A stretch of 64,000 nt of DNA, from contig ML660774.1 in assembly GCA_007570785.1 (NCBI GenBank), positions 1,075,309 through 1,139,308 of the forward strand. Reading direction: 5' to 3'. The position numbers and the translations under genes were made by a program. Source of the DNA: Antilocapra americana. Taxonomy: Eukaryota > Chordata > Mammalia > Artiodactyla > Antilocapridae. Below the pieces are notes generated by a model. That model saw only the letters and a list, made by a program, of their open reading frames with translations, was not told the origin of the DNA and did no database searches. Below, piece by piece: positions 46,813 through 58,755 of this stretch. Position 1 is the first letter of the stretch. Every line of letters begins with the position of its first letter.

Positions 46813-48017
46813 ATTTTCTTTCTTTTTTCATAATGGCTTATAACATTTCATCAAACTAGGCTTTATACAAGACTCTGTCTTTTTCCCATCTCCATTTTTA
46901 TACAGTCTTTCATCTTAATTGGCTTAAAAACATAATCATGTGACTGGACATAAATTCAAAAGTAAAAAGCAAAGGCATTAAGAGAAAATGGAGGTTGATG
47001 GAAAGAGTGTTGGGTTTGTTTTTGCAAAAGGTTCTCCTCCTCCTCCTTTGTTCAGTGTTAGGGCTTGGGCGAGAAATATGAAGTTCTTTGGTAAATTTTG
47101 TTTCCAGTGTGTTTTACAACAGGCTAAGATTTTCCAGTCTGATGATATGCACCCAAGACCTGCTGCACGCATCTAAGATTTCCTTGGCCCCGAAAATATT
47201 TCACAGGCAGAGTCTCCTGAACAGCAGAATCACAGAAGCCCACTAAGACTCAGTATATGCTCTTCCTGTTGCTTCATGTAAAATATATGAGAATCTTAAT
47301 ATTCTTTAGCATTTTCTATTTTGAAAGAGAGCACAAATTTACTTTTACTGATGGTGACTCTTCTATTTTTCAATGAGAATCAAGGATTAATTTTACTGTC
47401 TCTGAACAATGACAAGGATATTACCAGGATGCTTCACTATGGTCATCTTTGGTCATGAAGTTCCATCAGTGTGATGGCCTTTCACTCTTAGATATCTAAG
47501 CGTGTTCTCAGATTGAAGCTGTGCCTTCCCTACAGAATAATTCATGTATTTTCACCCTCCTAATGGTGCTGATTCCACCAGCACTTTTTAAGTCAGTCAG
47601 GTGGCTATGCATGGAGTCGTCCTGAATGTCTGTCTCTCCTCCATTGTTCACACCACTGCTCATCAAGCCCTCATACCTCTCCTCAGGATGCCCCCACGTC
47701 TTCTCCAGATCCCTTTTGAGCCTCCATGTGAGCTCAAACCCAAGAACCCATCAAGGTCCCAACACACCAGTTTATTCATCAACCAATGAATTATTGTTAG
47801 TAAAATTTAACAGAACTAAGCAGAGGGACAGGTAAATTTAACAGGTTAGTTAAAGAAATATAAAGAGAAGAGGGGAAAGATGGAGCTATACTGAAGGATG
47901 GAAAGAGAAATAAAAATAGAGATGGGGTAGATTGGGACACAGCTATGGTACAGATACAGATTGAGTAGAAGGTTTTTCAACAGCTTGGTACCTACAAAGT
48001 TGTAGTAAATCTAGCTG
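46813..48017. other. No recognised gene
   Basis: About 1.2 kb. Bases 47600-47800 are C-rich with overlapping 62-69 codon frames. No family identified. Confidence 0.45.
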
Positions 48018-48600
48018 ATGTCCACTTTAAAAAATAGTTGCAACCTAAAAGTTGAGGGTTATGTTTTATTCAGCAAAAATTTTTAGGACTTAAGCCTGGG
48101 AGGCAGCATCTCAAGGAACCCTGACAGGACTGCTCCAAGGAGGCAGGGGGAGGAGTCGGGTTATATAGAAGTTTGCAGCAGAGGGCAGGTGGTCTGAACA
48201 TCCAAAGTATTTTTGTAAATTAAATAAAACCAGATATCTCAAGTTAAGGAATTGAGTGCTTTTCTATATATGGGTAGATGCAAGAGTCTGGGCTCTCTGA
48301 AATCATTCTTTCCATAGGCTCCTCAGCTGTCTGGGGTGCAGGGTCCCGTGTATTTCACTGTCTGAGCTCCTCGGAGCTCATCGTAGGGAGTGGGTGCAGT
48401 CTGACATTGCCTGATTCTTCTTCCTGGGAGCCTTCAGGTGTAGAAACTCACGTTTCAAGGCCAGAATCGCTGATGGCTGTGACATCTTTGTTTACTGATG
48501 TGGCAGGAGATACTCCATTTCTCACTGATAAGAGAGATCTTTATTCTTTCCAAGAAAGCATCAATAATGAGAGCTCAAAGAAAAAGGAACAGGTTTGATA
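48018..48600 (-). repeat. Putative solo LTR of an endogenous retrovirus, antisense
   Basis: Read on the minus strand the interval has an LTR-like architecture: a GC-richer U3-like region (48600-48180), a TATA box at 48161-48168 ('ttctatataa' in reverse), and a poly(A) signal AATAAA about 95 bases downstream at 48065-48070, then a short U5-like end. No internal retroviral genes flank it, so it would be a solo LTR. The family is not identified and the ends are approximate because clean TG...CA termini are not obvious. Confidence 0.45.
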
Positions 48601-49231
48601 AGGACCCGAAAACCTTCGGGAAGAGATTAAAACTCTCTTCTCCGAGTTTTCAGGTCAGCTGGGATGGATGAAGAAGGGCCTCTCCAAGGCCTGGTGGGAG
48701 GAGGCGAGAAGGACAGTGAAGGACAGCAGACCTCCGAGAGGAAGACCAAGGCCTGTGGAAGTCAAAGTCAGGGTGGGGTGATGGCCCCTAAGCCCAGACT
48801 GAGGTGCTCACAGATGCCGTTTCTGGGTTAGTGGCACACGGCTGTGGCCCCAACTCGTGTCTCTGAGCTGCAGATTTTGAACCACAGAAAACGGTTGTGA
48901 GCAGCTCCAACCACAGTGTCATAAAAAGTGAGGCCTGGGAACCCCAGTCTTTTTGGCCTGGAGGGACAGTATGGTCAGTCTAAAACCAGGAAAGAGCCGT
49001 TCTTCTTCCTGCTGAGGGCCCACAGCCAGGCCTTCAGCGGAAGGTGGCTCCCCACCAGTCTGTGGAACAAGGCCGGGACCACCCTGCCTTGTTCTGACCT
49101 GCTGCAGATCCCTGTCGGGCCTGACCGCGGGAGCAGGAGCACCTCACCGAGCAGCCCACTCAGGGGGAAGGTTCCTTCTTTTCTGTCTTCCTCTCTCTGC
49201 CTCCCTCTCTTCCTGCCTTCCTTCCTAACTG
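48601..49231. other. GC-richer sequence, no gene recognised
   Basis: About 630 bases with overlapping 106- and 120-codon frames on opposite strands (48928-49295). Neither has a known domain. It could be more retroviral-like sequence related to the LTR upstream, but I see no direct sign. Confidence 0.4.
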
Positions 49232-49450
49232 TATGCTGTTGTTTAATCTCTAAATCGTGTCCCTCTGTTTTGCAACCCCATGGACTGTAGCCCACCAGGC
49301 TCCTCCGTCCATGAGATTATCCCAGCGAGAAGAGAATATTGGAGTGGGTAGCCATTTCCTCCTCCAGGACCTCCTCCCCCCTAGAGATCAAAGCTGCAGC
49401 TCCTGCTTTGGCAGGCAGATTCTTTACTGCTGAGCCACCAGCGAAGCCCC
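49232..49450 (-). repeat. Bov-tA SINE
   Basis: Reverse SINE from 'gttgtttaatctctaaatcg' to head 'tttactgctgagccaccagc'. It is fairly diverged, with an insertion in the body. Confidence 0.85.
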
Positions 49451-49576
49451 TAACTGTATGAGACAATAGTAATCCGGTCTACTGCCTGGAGAGATCACAG
49501 GCAACTTTAAGTTAGTAAGTTCACATACTGTCTGCTCATACAGTAGGTGTTAGGGAAGCGCAACTATATTTCAGTT

Positions 49577-49783
49577 CCTGTGTTCGTGCTGTCGCTTCAG
49601 TCGTGTTCGACTCTCTGTGACCCCGTGGACTGTAGCCTGCCAGGCTCCTCTGTCCATGGGATTCTCCAAGCAAGAATTCTGGAGTAGATGGCCATTCCCT
49701 TCTCCAAGGGATCTTCCCAACCCAAGGATCAAACCCAGGTCTCCTGCAGTGCAGGCAAATTTTTTTTACCATGTGACCACTTC
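49577..49783 (-). repeat. Bov-tA SINE interrupted by BovB
   Basis: Reverse SINE from 'gctgtcgcttcagtcgtgtt' to 'tttaccatgtgaccacttc' in its tRNA-like head, where BovB has inserted. The remaining head appears to resume at 50878-50897 ('gaccacttcctaccaagcc'). This gives the order of events: SINE first, BovB later. Confidence 0.85.
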
Positions 49784-50877
49784 TATTTCTGCTTTGTTGA
49801 CTATGCCAAAGCCTTTGACTGTGTGGATCACTATAAACTGTGGAAAACTCTGAAAAAGATGGGAATACCAGACCACTTGAGCTGCCTCTTGAGAAACTTG
49901 TATGCAGGTCAGGAAGCAACAGTTAGAACCAGACATGGAACAACAGACTGGTTCCAAACAGGAAAAGGAGTACGTCAAGGCTGTATACTGTCACCCTGCT
50001 TATTTAACTTCTATGAAGAGTACATCATGAGAAACACTGGGTTGGAGGAAGCACAAGCTGGAATCAAGATTGCCGGGAGAAATATTAATAACCTCAGATA
50101 TGCAGATGACACTACCCTTATGGAAGAAAGTGAAGAGGAACTAAAGAGCCTCTTGATGAAAGTGAAAGAGGAGAGTGCACAAGTTGGCTTAAAACTCAAC
50201 ATTCAGAAAAGTAAGATCATGGCATCTGGTCCCATCACTTCATGGCAAATGGATGGGGAAACAGTGGAAACAGTGGCTGACTTTATGTTTTGGGGCTCCA
50301 AAATCACTGCAGATAGTGATTGCAACCATGAAATTAACATATTCTTACTCCTTAAAAGGAAAGTTATGACCAACCTAGGCAGCATATTAAAAAAGCAGAG
50401 ACATTACTTTGTCAACAAAGGTCCGTCTAGTCAAGGCTATAGTTTTTCCAGTGGTCATGTATGGATGTAAGAGTTGGACTGTAAAGAAAGCCGAGCACTG
50501 AAGAATGGATGCTTTTGAACTGTGGTTTTGGAAAAGATTCTTGAGAGTCCCTTGGACTGCAAAGAGATCCAACCAGTTCATCCTAAAGGAGATCAGTCCT
50601 GGGTGTTCATTGGTAGATTTGATGTTGAAGCTGAAACTCCAGTACTTTGGCCACCTGATGCGAAGAGCTGACTCATTGGAAAAGACCCTGATGCTGGGAA
50701 ACATTGAGGGCAGGAGGAAAAGGGGGTGACAGAGGATGAGATGGTTGGATGGCATCACCAACTCGATGGACATGGGTATGGGTGGACTCTGGGAGTTGGT
50801 GATGGACAGGGAGGCCTGGCGTGCTACGGTTCATGGGATCGCAAAGAGTCGGACACAACTGAGTGACTGAACTGAAC
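49784..50877 (+). mobile_element. BovB LINE 3' part with preserved reverse-transcriptase motifs
   Basis: Sense BovB, 5' truncated inside the RT domain. One open frame (49688-50470, 260 codons) enters from the antisense SINE and then reads RT motifs in order: 'YAKAFDCVDH' (motif A), 'GVRQGCILSPCLFN' (motif B), 'NNLRYADDTTLMEESEEELK' (motif C, YADD), 'GLKLNIQKSKIMASGPITS' (motif D region). The frame is lost after 'GHVWM' at 50470; the BovB C-terminus continues in other frames to 'gagtgactgaactgaac'. A 9-bp TSD 'gaccacttc' lies at 49775-49783 and 50878-50886. The start methionine is in the SINE, so this is a fusion frame and not a native product. Confidence 0.94.
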
Positions 50878-50897
50878 GACCACTTCCTACCAAGCCT

Positions 50898-51534
50898 TTA
50901 AAATAAACCAGTTTACTTACAAAGAAAATGCTAAAATCTAGCTGGGAAAAATGTTTCTTGAACAGTGGGCACTTTGCAAATCCAAACTTTTCAGAGCTGT
51001 GGAAAACGTTCAAATTGTAGAACCTGAATCTCCTCTTTACTATTAAAAACTCTAATGAGTGACCTGAACATTTGTGTCTCAAAGGGAGGGACACTAACCT
51101 GTGGCTCTGTTTTTTTTGTTTGTTTGTTTTTAAGTCATTACCAGATGATAAATCAGACTTTCTGGGTTTGTTTTTTTTTTTTTTGTATCTGCCTGATCAA
51201 AAAGACTTAGATACTTTCAGGAAACCTCCAAAGAAACAAGATAATCCCAGAAGTTTGCTTGAACAAATGGCTTCCGTTGAGCATAATGATTTCTTACATA
51301 TCAGTTTTAAATCCATGTTAAAGAGCAAGACAGCTCCATTTAGATTTGCCTGAGCAGTGCGGGCCTCTGTTGCTATTGTTTAACCAAATTCAGAGGCTGG
51401 TGTGATTAGTCTGCCAGGCCCATAGGTCAGGATGAATTATTGACTTGGCTGGCAATGCTGGCAAGCCAAAAATATATATCTTTTTGTGATCTAAAAAGAT
51501 CTTCATAAGAAAGGCTTTGCTTGTCATTCTCTCC
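50898..51534. other. No recognised gene
   Basis: About 640 bases with T-runs at 51108-51130 and 51172-51185. The 93-codon plus frame at 51072-51353 has no domain I know. Confidence 0.45.
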
Positions 51535-51577
51535 TAGCCATTTTTTAAAATTAAATATTATTGGAATATAGTTGCTT

Positions 51578-51704
51578 TGAGACCTGGGTTCTATCCCTGG
51601 GTCAGAAAGATCCCCTGGAGAAGGGCATGGCAACTCACTCCAATATTCTTGCCTGGAGAATTCCATGGTCAGAGGAGCCTGGAGGGCTACAGTCCATGGG
51701 GTCA
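51578..51704 (+). repeat. Bov-tA SINE, head-truncated, inside L1
   Basis: Sense: 'agacctgggttctatccctg' (B-box region) to 'ggctacagtccatggggtca'. The A-box part and the last bases of the tail are missing. Confidence 0.88.
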
Positions 51705-51752
51705 CTCTGCAATGTTCTATTAGTCTCTGGTGTACAGTGAAGTGAATCAGTC

Positions 51753-51806
51753 ATATATATATATATGTGTGTGTGTGTGTACATAGATATATAGATATAT
51801 ATATAT
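51753..51806. repeat. Compound AT/GT microsatellite
   Basis: (AT)n followed by (GT)n at 51753-51780, then further AT-rich 'atagat' units to 51806. It lies in the 3' UTR part of the old L1. Likely length-polymorphic. Confidence 0.9.
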
Positions 51807-52117
51807 ACCCCCTTTTTTGTATTTTCTTCCCATTTAAATCACCACAGAGCACTGAGTACAGTAGGTTCTCATTAGTTATCCATTTTATGCATGGTATCAA
51901 TACTGTATATATGTTAATCCCAACCTTCCAGTTCATCTCATAGCCCTCCTTGGTGTCCATATGCTTCTTCACCATATCTGTGTCTCTCTTTCTGCTTTGC
52001 AAATAAGGCCATCTATACCATCTTCCTTAGATCCCACACATGTGCACTATTTGTTTTTCTCTTTCTGACTTCCTTCACTCTGTAGCACAGTCCCTAGGTC
52101 TCTTAGCCATTTATGAT

Positions 52118-53062
52118 AAACATGTATATGCCTTAAATTCTGTCTTTATAAAAAATTATAACTAATTTATTGTATACATTAATCAAATTGAAGCCAATAC
52201 AGTATTTTGGACGAATAGAAAGTCAAGTTTTATAAAAGTTATGACAAGAGTGAACTGTAGCCAAACAAAGAATATGATATTTTAGAAGAAATGGCCTCAG
52301 AAACAAGAATGCACATCTATGAAGGGCCTTCTTTTTTCATTATTGATACCCCTATTTACAGTTCTTTCTCTATGTGAATAACAACAATACTTAATATATT
52401 ATTGCAAAATTAAAGTCACCTCTTTTATAAAATAAAGTCACAAATCCCAGCCTCAACATTTGATATGTCACAAGCTATGTGACAAAGTGCATTCAAAAAT
52501 AGCTAGTCAAGTACTGGAACCCCCAGATGGCTTGAATTGTGTTACATGGCACCGATTCTGGCATTTGGAAGTTATTTTGTTGTTGTAGGTCTCTGGAGGT
52601 TATGTTTCATGTATTTCCTCCTTTTACCCAGAATAGTTTTGCTTGGGAGATGACCAGAAGAGAAGAGTGGCTCTGGAGGGGCTCTTGCTTGTATGGTTTT
52701 CTTTGTAATTTGATCAATATCAGCAGACAGTTTGTTTGAAAGCTATTCATGTAAAAATAAACAACTCTCTTCCAGTGTGCAGAGAAGTGAACAATGTATA
52801 CTCAAGGGATAAAGTGTATTGACTACCAAAAAATGTGTAGACCAGTAAGAAGTTTTCTCCCAATACATTGTCTTTCTGGGATTCCCCCTGCATCTAGTAA
52901 AGCATCAAAACAGGACTGACAGCAACAGTTGTCACCAGTGATATAAATAAAAGTCAAAACCTTGGGTTCATCATGCGGAAAAATCAGTGGAAGATTAAAG
53001 CAGGATTTTACTTGGGTTTATTTTTTGTTTTATTTTGTTATTGTAACAAACTCAGGAAAGAC
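52118..53062. other. No recognised feature
   Basis: About 940 bases of AT-rich unique DNA between two L1 insertions. Confidence 0.5.
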
Positions 53063-54833
53063 TTTTTTCTTTACATTATCGTGTTGGTTTTGCCATACAT
53101 TGACATGAATCCGCCATTACTATACATGTGTTCCCCTTCCAGAACCCCCTCCCACCTCCCTCCTGAGTCTATCCCTCTGGGTCATCCCGGTGCACCAGCC
53201 CTGAGCACCCTGTATCAAGCATCAAACCTGGGTTGGCGATTCATTTCACATATGATAATTAACATGTTTCAATGCCGTACTCCCATATCATTCCACCCTC
53301 GTCCTCTCCCATAGAGTCCAAAGACTGTTCTATACATCTGTGTCTCTTTTGCTGTCTCGCATATAGGGTTATCATTACCATCTCTCTAAATTCCATATAT
53401 ATGCGTTAGTATACTGTATTGTTGTTTTTCCATCTGGCTTACTTCACTCTGGATAATAGGCTCCAGTTTCGTCCACCTCAGTAGAACTGATTCAAATGTA
53501 TTCTTTTTAATGGCTGAGTAATATTCCATTGTGTATATGTACCATGCCTTTCTTATCCATTCGTCTGTTGATGGACATCTAGGTTGCTTCCATGTCCTGG
53601 CTATTGTAAACAATGCGGTGATGAACACTGGGGTACACGTGTCTCTTTCAATTCTGGTTTCCTCAGTGTGTATGCCCAACAGTGGGATTGTTAGGTCATA
53701 TGGCAGTTCTATTTCTAGTTTTTTAAAGAACCTCCACACTGTTTTCCATAGTGGCTGTACTAGTTTGCATTCCCACCAACAGTGTAAGAGGGTTCCCTTT
53801 TCTCCACATCCTCTCCAGCATTTATTGCTTGTAGACTTTTGGATGGCAGCCATTCTGACTGGTGTAAAGTGGTACCTCATTGTGGTTTTGATTTGCATTC
53901 CTCTGATAATGAGTGATGTTGAGCATCTTTTCATGTGTTTGTTAGCCATTTGTATAGCTTCTTTGGAGAAATGTCTGTTTAGTTCTTTGGCCCACTTTTT
54001 GATTGGGTCGTTTATTTTTCTGGAATTGAGCTGCAGGAGTTGCTTATATATTTTTGAGATTAACTGTTTGTCTGTTGCTTCATTGGCTATTATTTTCTCC
54101 CATTCTGAAGGCTGCCTTTTCACCTTGCTTTTAGTTTTCTTTGTTGTGCAGAAGCTTTTAATTTTAATTCGGTCCCATTTGTTTATTTTTGCTTTTATTT
54201 CCAATATTCTGGGAGGTGGGTCATAGAGGATCCTGCTTTGGTTTATGTCAGAGAGTATTTTGCCTATGTTATCCTCTAGGAGTTTTATAGTTTCTGGTCT
54301 TATGTTTAGATCTTTGATCCATTTTGAGTTTACTTTTGTGTATGGTGTTAGAAAGTGTTCTAGTTTCATTCTTTTACAAGTGGTTGAACAGTTTTCCCAG
54401 CACCACTTGTTAAAGAGATTGTCTTTTCTCCATTGTATATTCTTGCCTCCTTTGTCAAAGATAAGGTATCCATAGGTTCATGGATTTATCTCTGGGCTTT
54501 CTATTTTGTTCCATTGACCTATATTTCTGTCTTTGTGCCAGTACCATACTGTCTTGATGACTGTGGCTTTGTAGTATAGTCCGAAGTCAGGCAGATTGAT
54601 TCTTCCAGCTCCATTCTTCTTTCTCAAGATCGCTTTGGCTATTCGAGGTTTTTTGCATTTCCATACAAATTGTGAAATTATTTGTTCTAGTTCTCTGAGA
54701 AAGACCTCTGGTAGCTTGATAGGAATTGCACTGAACCTATAGATTGCTCTGGGTAGTATACTCATTTTCTGTATATTGAGTCTTCTGATCCATGAACACA
54801 GTATATTTCTCCATCTATTTGTGTCCTCTATTG
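53063..54833 (-). mobile_element. Young L1, 1.77-kb 3' end with most of the ORF2 C-terminus
   Basis: Antisense L1, 5' truncated. The 3' UTR lies at 53063-53385. The ORF2 C-terminus reads on the minus strand in two frames split by a single TGA at 54478-54480: 95 codons upstream (54478-54765, '[20 protein letters not shown]') and 327 codons downstream (53386-54369, ending '[10 protein letters not shown]'). The C-terminal Cys-rich segment '[18 protein letters not shown]' is intact at about 53800. The L1 reading continues between 54370 and 54477 without other stops. ORF2 normally supplies endonuclease and reverse transcriptase; both domains are absent here, so the copy is inert. The 231-codon plus frame at 53531-54226 is antisense to ORF2. 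Confidence 0.96.
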
Positions 54834-54989
54834 GCAGGATAATCCAAGATGTAATTATACGTCACTGACAAGGAGTCCCAGATGCTTACTCTGTGCCTGC
54901 CACCTCAACCTTGTTTTTCCCTGGAGTCACGTGTCCTTGGTTTTAGAAAGTGTGGTTCATATTTAGCTCTTGGTTTTCTTTCTCTGTAC
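54834..54989. other. No recognised feature
   Basis: Short unique interval upstream of the truncated L1 5' end. I could not find a duplication matching the L1's 3' flank. Confidence 0.45.
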
Positions 54990-56165
54990 CTCATTCAACC
55001 ATCAATTCTGATTTCACCTCCCAACTACTTTTCACCAGTATTTCTCCTTTTATCTCCTAGTTCAGGTTCCATCATCACTTACTTGAACTACTTCAGTGGT
55101 CTCTTTACATCTGTTCCCTTCTAGAGCCTTGTCCTCCTCAAAAGCATCTTCTAAACAGGCACTAAATGACTAAAAGCAAATGCTCCAATGCCAAAGTATG
55201 CTTGTTTGAGACACCAGAAAGGCACTTGGGGATAAAACTTCTGTGATCCAGCCCATGTCTCTGTGTCTTGCTCACACTCTGTGTCTCAAACATGAATCAA
55301 TTTGGAAATATTTAGCATTGTGCCAGTCATTCCAGTAGCTCCAGCATTTAGCATAGTGCCTTCAGTGTAAAAGGAGCTTAATAAATATTGTGTGTCCTAA
55401 ATATCTCTTGAATAGATGGACCGCTGCCACCATTCAGCCCAAGTCGGGACCTTGTCTGGATGCCGTAGCAGCTTCCTTCTCTCCCAACCCCCAGCTTGTC
55501 CTACTTTCCTTTGTTAAATGCTACCGACCACTCAGGTTTCAGTTTAAACATTAGTTTCTTCGTGCAGCAGTCCCTGACCCTCTTGACGGGGTTAAATTAT
55601 TTTTCCCTGCATCACCATAGTGTTGCTCCATAGCACTCATCCCACTTGTAATTACGTGTTTAATGTCTGTAACTTCCTCAGAGAGGCTCTCTCTAATCCC
55701 CCTGACAAGGGAAGTAGTGGTATTAAATGTTCTCCTAGGTCATCATGCTTCTCCTTAGCATGCATCACAGTTCAATAAGTATCTGTTGAGCTGAATTGAA
55801 AATGTATCTTCAGTCCTCAAGGAATGTTGAGGATAGGCTCTAGCAGTTCATGTATACTCCTAGCTAACTCTTTCTCATTTTTAAATCTCAACTGTCAGCA
55901 ACTCAAGGAGCCCTTGCTAATCAAAATTTACACCACTCTCAGCAGGACTGGATCCCTGTTCTCAGTAATCTTATAATATATCATGAACATTTCCATCATT
56001 GCACTTACTAAGATGTATTACAGCTATTTATTTACAGATCCATCTTATTAGACAGTAGTTTGTTTGGGAGTGGCTTTGATGCCTTATTCATGTTTCATAT
56101 TCCAAGGATACAAGGGACCAACACAGATACACACTCAGTGACTATTTATTGAATGAATGGATGGA
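54990..56165 (+). repeat. L2 LINE relics
   Basis: Degenerate sense L2 blocks: 'tacttgaactacttcagtgg' (55080), 'ttctctcccaacccccagct' (55475), 'gtccctgaccctcttgacgg' (55570), 'atagcactcatcccacttgt' (55632), 'tttattgaatgaatggatgg' (56145). It may be two or more fragments. 55350-55400 also has an L2/MIR-like tail. Confidence 0.5.
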
Positions 56166-56540
56166 TGAATACATAGCAAACAAGAATTAGATGACCTCTT
56201 GCTTCTAAGTAACACATCTTCTGTAATGGGGATGCAGGACTCCTCAGTAGCAAAGCTGTATGGACTAGAGAACTCCGGTCCTTGTGGGCACTCCTCACAT
56301 ACCCACACCCTAGACCTTGACATTTTATGGATGCAGTTCCAACCTGGCTGAAGTTTTGTTTGAGACCCTTACAAAATCAGTGACCAATTTGAACTGAGTT
56401 ATAAAGAATAAAAAGGAAAAGAATATTTGAAGAGATATATGAAGAAAAAATATATTTAGTTTAATTCTAAATGTGTAGGCTGAGAATTATATCCATTAGA
56501 TATAGACATGGGTGTTTAGGTATATACTGTACCTGTAGCA
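56166..56540. other. No recognised feature
   Basis: About 375 bases, no family identified. Confidence 0.45.
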
Positions 56541-56957
56541 GATAGAATAGTGGTCTTCCAATGGTGCTGACAACCTAACCCCCAGTGAATTCACTGTTAC
56601 AGCAAAAGGGACTTTGCAGATGTGGTTAAGTAAGGATCTTGAGATGGGAGATTATCCTGAATTATCTGAGCAGACCACAAGGATCCTCATGGAAGGGAAT
56701 CAAGAGTGTCAGAGTCAGGGGTGATGGGAAGAGGCTACACAGCTGGCTTTGAAGATGGAGGAAGAGCCAGCAACCAGGGGAGCAAGAGGCCTCTATAAGA
56801 AGACAGAGAAGTAAGTCCTCCTGAGAGCCTGCAGAGAGAGCACAGCCTGCCTAACGCTTCCATTTCAGCCAGTGACACCTTTGACCTGTGAGCTATGAGT
56901 GTGTGTTGTCTTACGGTGTACATTCTTGATAACTTGTCACTGCAGCAATAAAAAGCG
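56541..56957 (+). repeat. MLT1 LTR (ERVL-MaLR)
   Basis: Sense MLT1 landmarks: 'gactttgcagatgtggttaa' (56610), 'gatcttgagatgggagatta' (56635), 'ggatcctcatggaagg' (56681), 'agcctgcagagagagcacag' (56827), and a poly(A) signal 'aataaa' at about 56948. It is an ancient solo LTR with no coding capacity. Confidence 0.8.
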
Positions 56958-58755
56958 TTGCATGTATATGATATGTGTATGATACAGATTCATGTCTATA
57001 TTTTATTTGCCAGCTGTCCAACACTGTTGCCTGTCCTTTGAGTAAGACTCTAGAGGAAGAGAGAGACAGTTATAAACATACACAAATCAGCACTCATTTA
57101 CAACTGGTAGGTGCTGAGAAGTGTAGCCTTCTGTGCTTTAACACCCAGGCTTCCCTTGTCAAGAGACCAGGAACTAAATTTACACACACACATACAGTTT
57201 TCCCAGTGGTCCAAAGTTACAGACACAGAGTGGGTCATCTGTTTAGACTTCAAGAAGATTTGATTTTGTGTCATGTCTATAAATCCAACAAATACTTGTC
57301 AAGGGGAGATGGAAGACGATGGGAATTTCTGCACGCGCCCTTAGTCTGTCACTTGTACCTGTTCCTGTCTGTACTGTCCATGTGGAACCAGAGAGGATCC
57401 GAGCATATTTTCTAAAAAGCAAATTACTAACAGAGATTTCAAAAATGAATTTTCTGGACCAACTAGAATCATCTGAGATTTTAGAAAGCTGGAATATTTT
57501 CATATTTAACATGAAACATTCCCCAAATCCTAAATAGTGGCCCCCATGTCAGAATACTTTGCTAATGAACACAGTTTATCTCCTTCCCACATAAAATATT
57601 TTATTCTTAAATCATCAAAATACTTGTGATTATGTCTTCCATAAGAGTTGAAAATACATTTCTTTACCTTCTATTTTAAGATAATGTTGTTTCAAAAGCA
57701 ACAACTACCTTGTTTTTTTCCTGTTATATCTGAACTATCATGATTGCTTATATTGTAAGAAATAAAATCACCTTCCTCACGAACAGCCAGTCACATTTTT
57801 CCAGAAAAAAAAGATTACCCCAAATTCTACATAATTATATGGTGCAGATTAAAAATAACAAAGATAAGTATCTCAGAATATTTACATAGCTGTTAGTTAG
57901 ATGCACGAATAAAAAGTGAAATACACTTAAAATCACAACCAATCTGCACTACTTGATCGTGGGTTGTGGGTTAATTGTTTTTATTGGCATGACTGATTCT
58001 TTGTTGTGTAACAAAAAATGTGCAGAAAGTTTGTGTGAACAATTTATCATAACTTGCATCACATGTTAGTTTTAATATGCTCTTTCAGGAGTGTGGTAAA
58101 GGCCACAGAAGACACATACTAGAAATGGATTTTTTTTCCATAGTTTTCTCAAAAAAGAAATTAGTATTTGAAATATTAGTCTTTTAAAATATGTTGGTAT
58201 TTTAAGTCAGAAAGTCTGAAGTTAATTTTCTTATCCCATGGGTTTATGATAAAAAGAGAGATAACTGTCTTAATAATATTTTTGGTTTTATAACAATTGG
58301 ATTTATATTCTAAATTACATTAAGGGGAAACAGCTTTTAAGGGGAGTTAATCTAGAAAAATAAATTAAAGAACTGAAATTCAGCTTAAATAGTTGAGTAT
58401 CTAATTCTCCATCTATTAATAACATAGGTCTCTCAAGTATAGGACCACATAAATAATTTTCACAATATTCCTTTGCAGTGATTGTATTCAGTAGAGTTAT
58501 AAGATTTAAGATATTCCTATAGTATTCTAAACAAAGTATTAAAAGACATAACATTCCAGAGATGAAGAATATGTCAGCTTTCTCTAAAAGTGTTATATCT
58601 TATTAAATATCCTCATTCAGTATTAGTAGATGATATTCAAATGTTTTTTGTCAAATATGTTTGGGAAATTCTCAGTATAAAATATTGATTAGATGCTTTT
58701 ACTACAGGACTTATCAGTGCCTTGACATGTTCCTGAATGCAGTGAGTTTCCGAAA
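56958..58755. other. AT-rich unique sequence
   Basis: About 1.8 kb. The 146-codon plus frame (56975-57415) has no domain, no conserved-looking composition, and overlaps frames on both strands. I treat it as chance. Confidence 0.45.

Larger units (their letters stand above)
51535..52117 (-). repeat. L1 3' end (older type) carrying a SINE and a microsatellite
   Basis: Antisense L1 starts at a T-rich stretch ('ccattttttaaaattaaata') and 'ggaatatagttgcttt', is broken by a Bov-tA (51578-51704), and resumes at 'gcaatgttctattagtctct'. It holds an (AT)n(GT)n run at 51753-51782 and ends near 'tccttcactctgtagcacag'. Continuity across the SINE is clear. Confidence 0.82.

Noticed and set aside
53531..54226. 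231-codon open frame on the plus strand with hydrophobic segments
   Set aside because: It is the exact antisense of the L1 ORF2 C-terminus; the sense frame explains the openness.
56975..57415. 146-codon plus-strand frame as a new gene
   Set aside because: No domain, signal or start context that stands out, and opposing frames overlap it; expected by chance in 64 kb.
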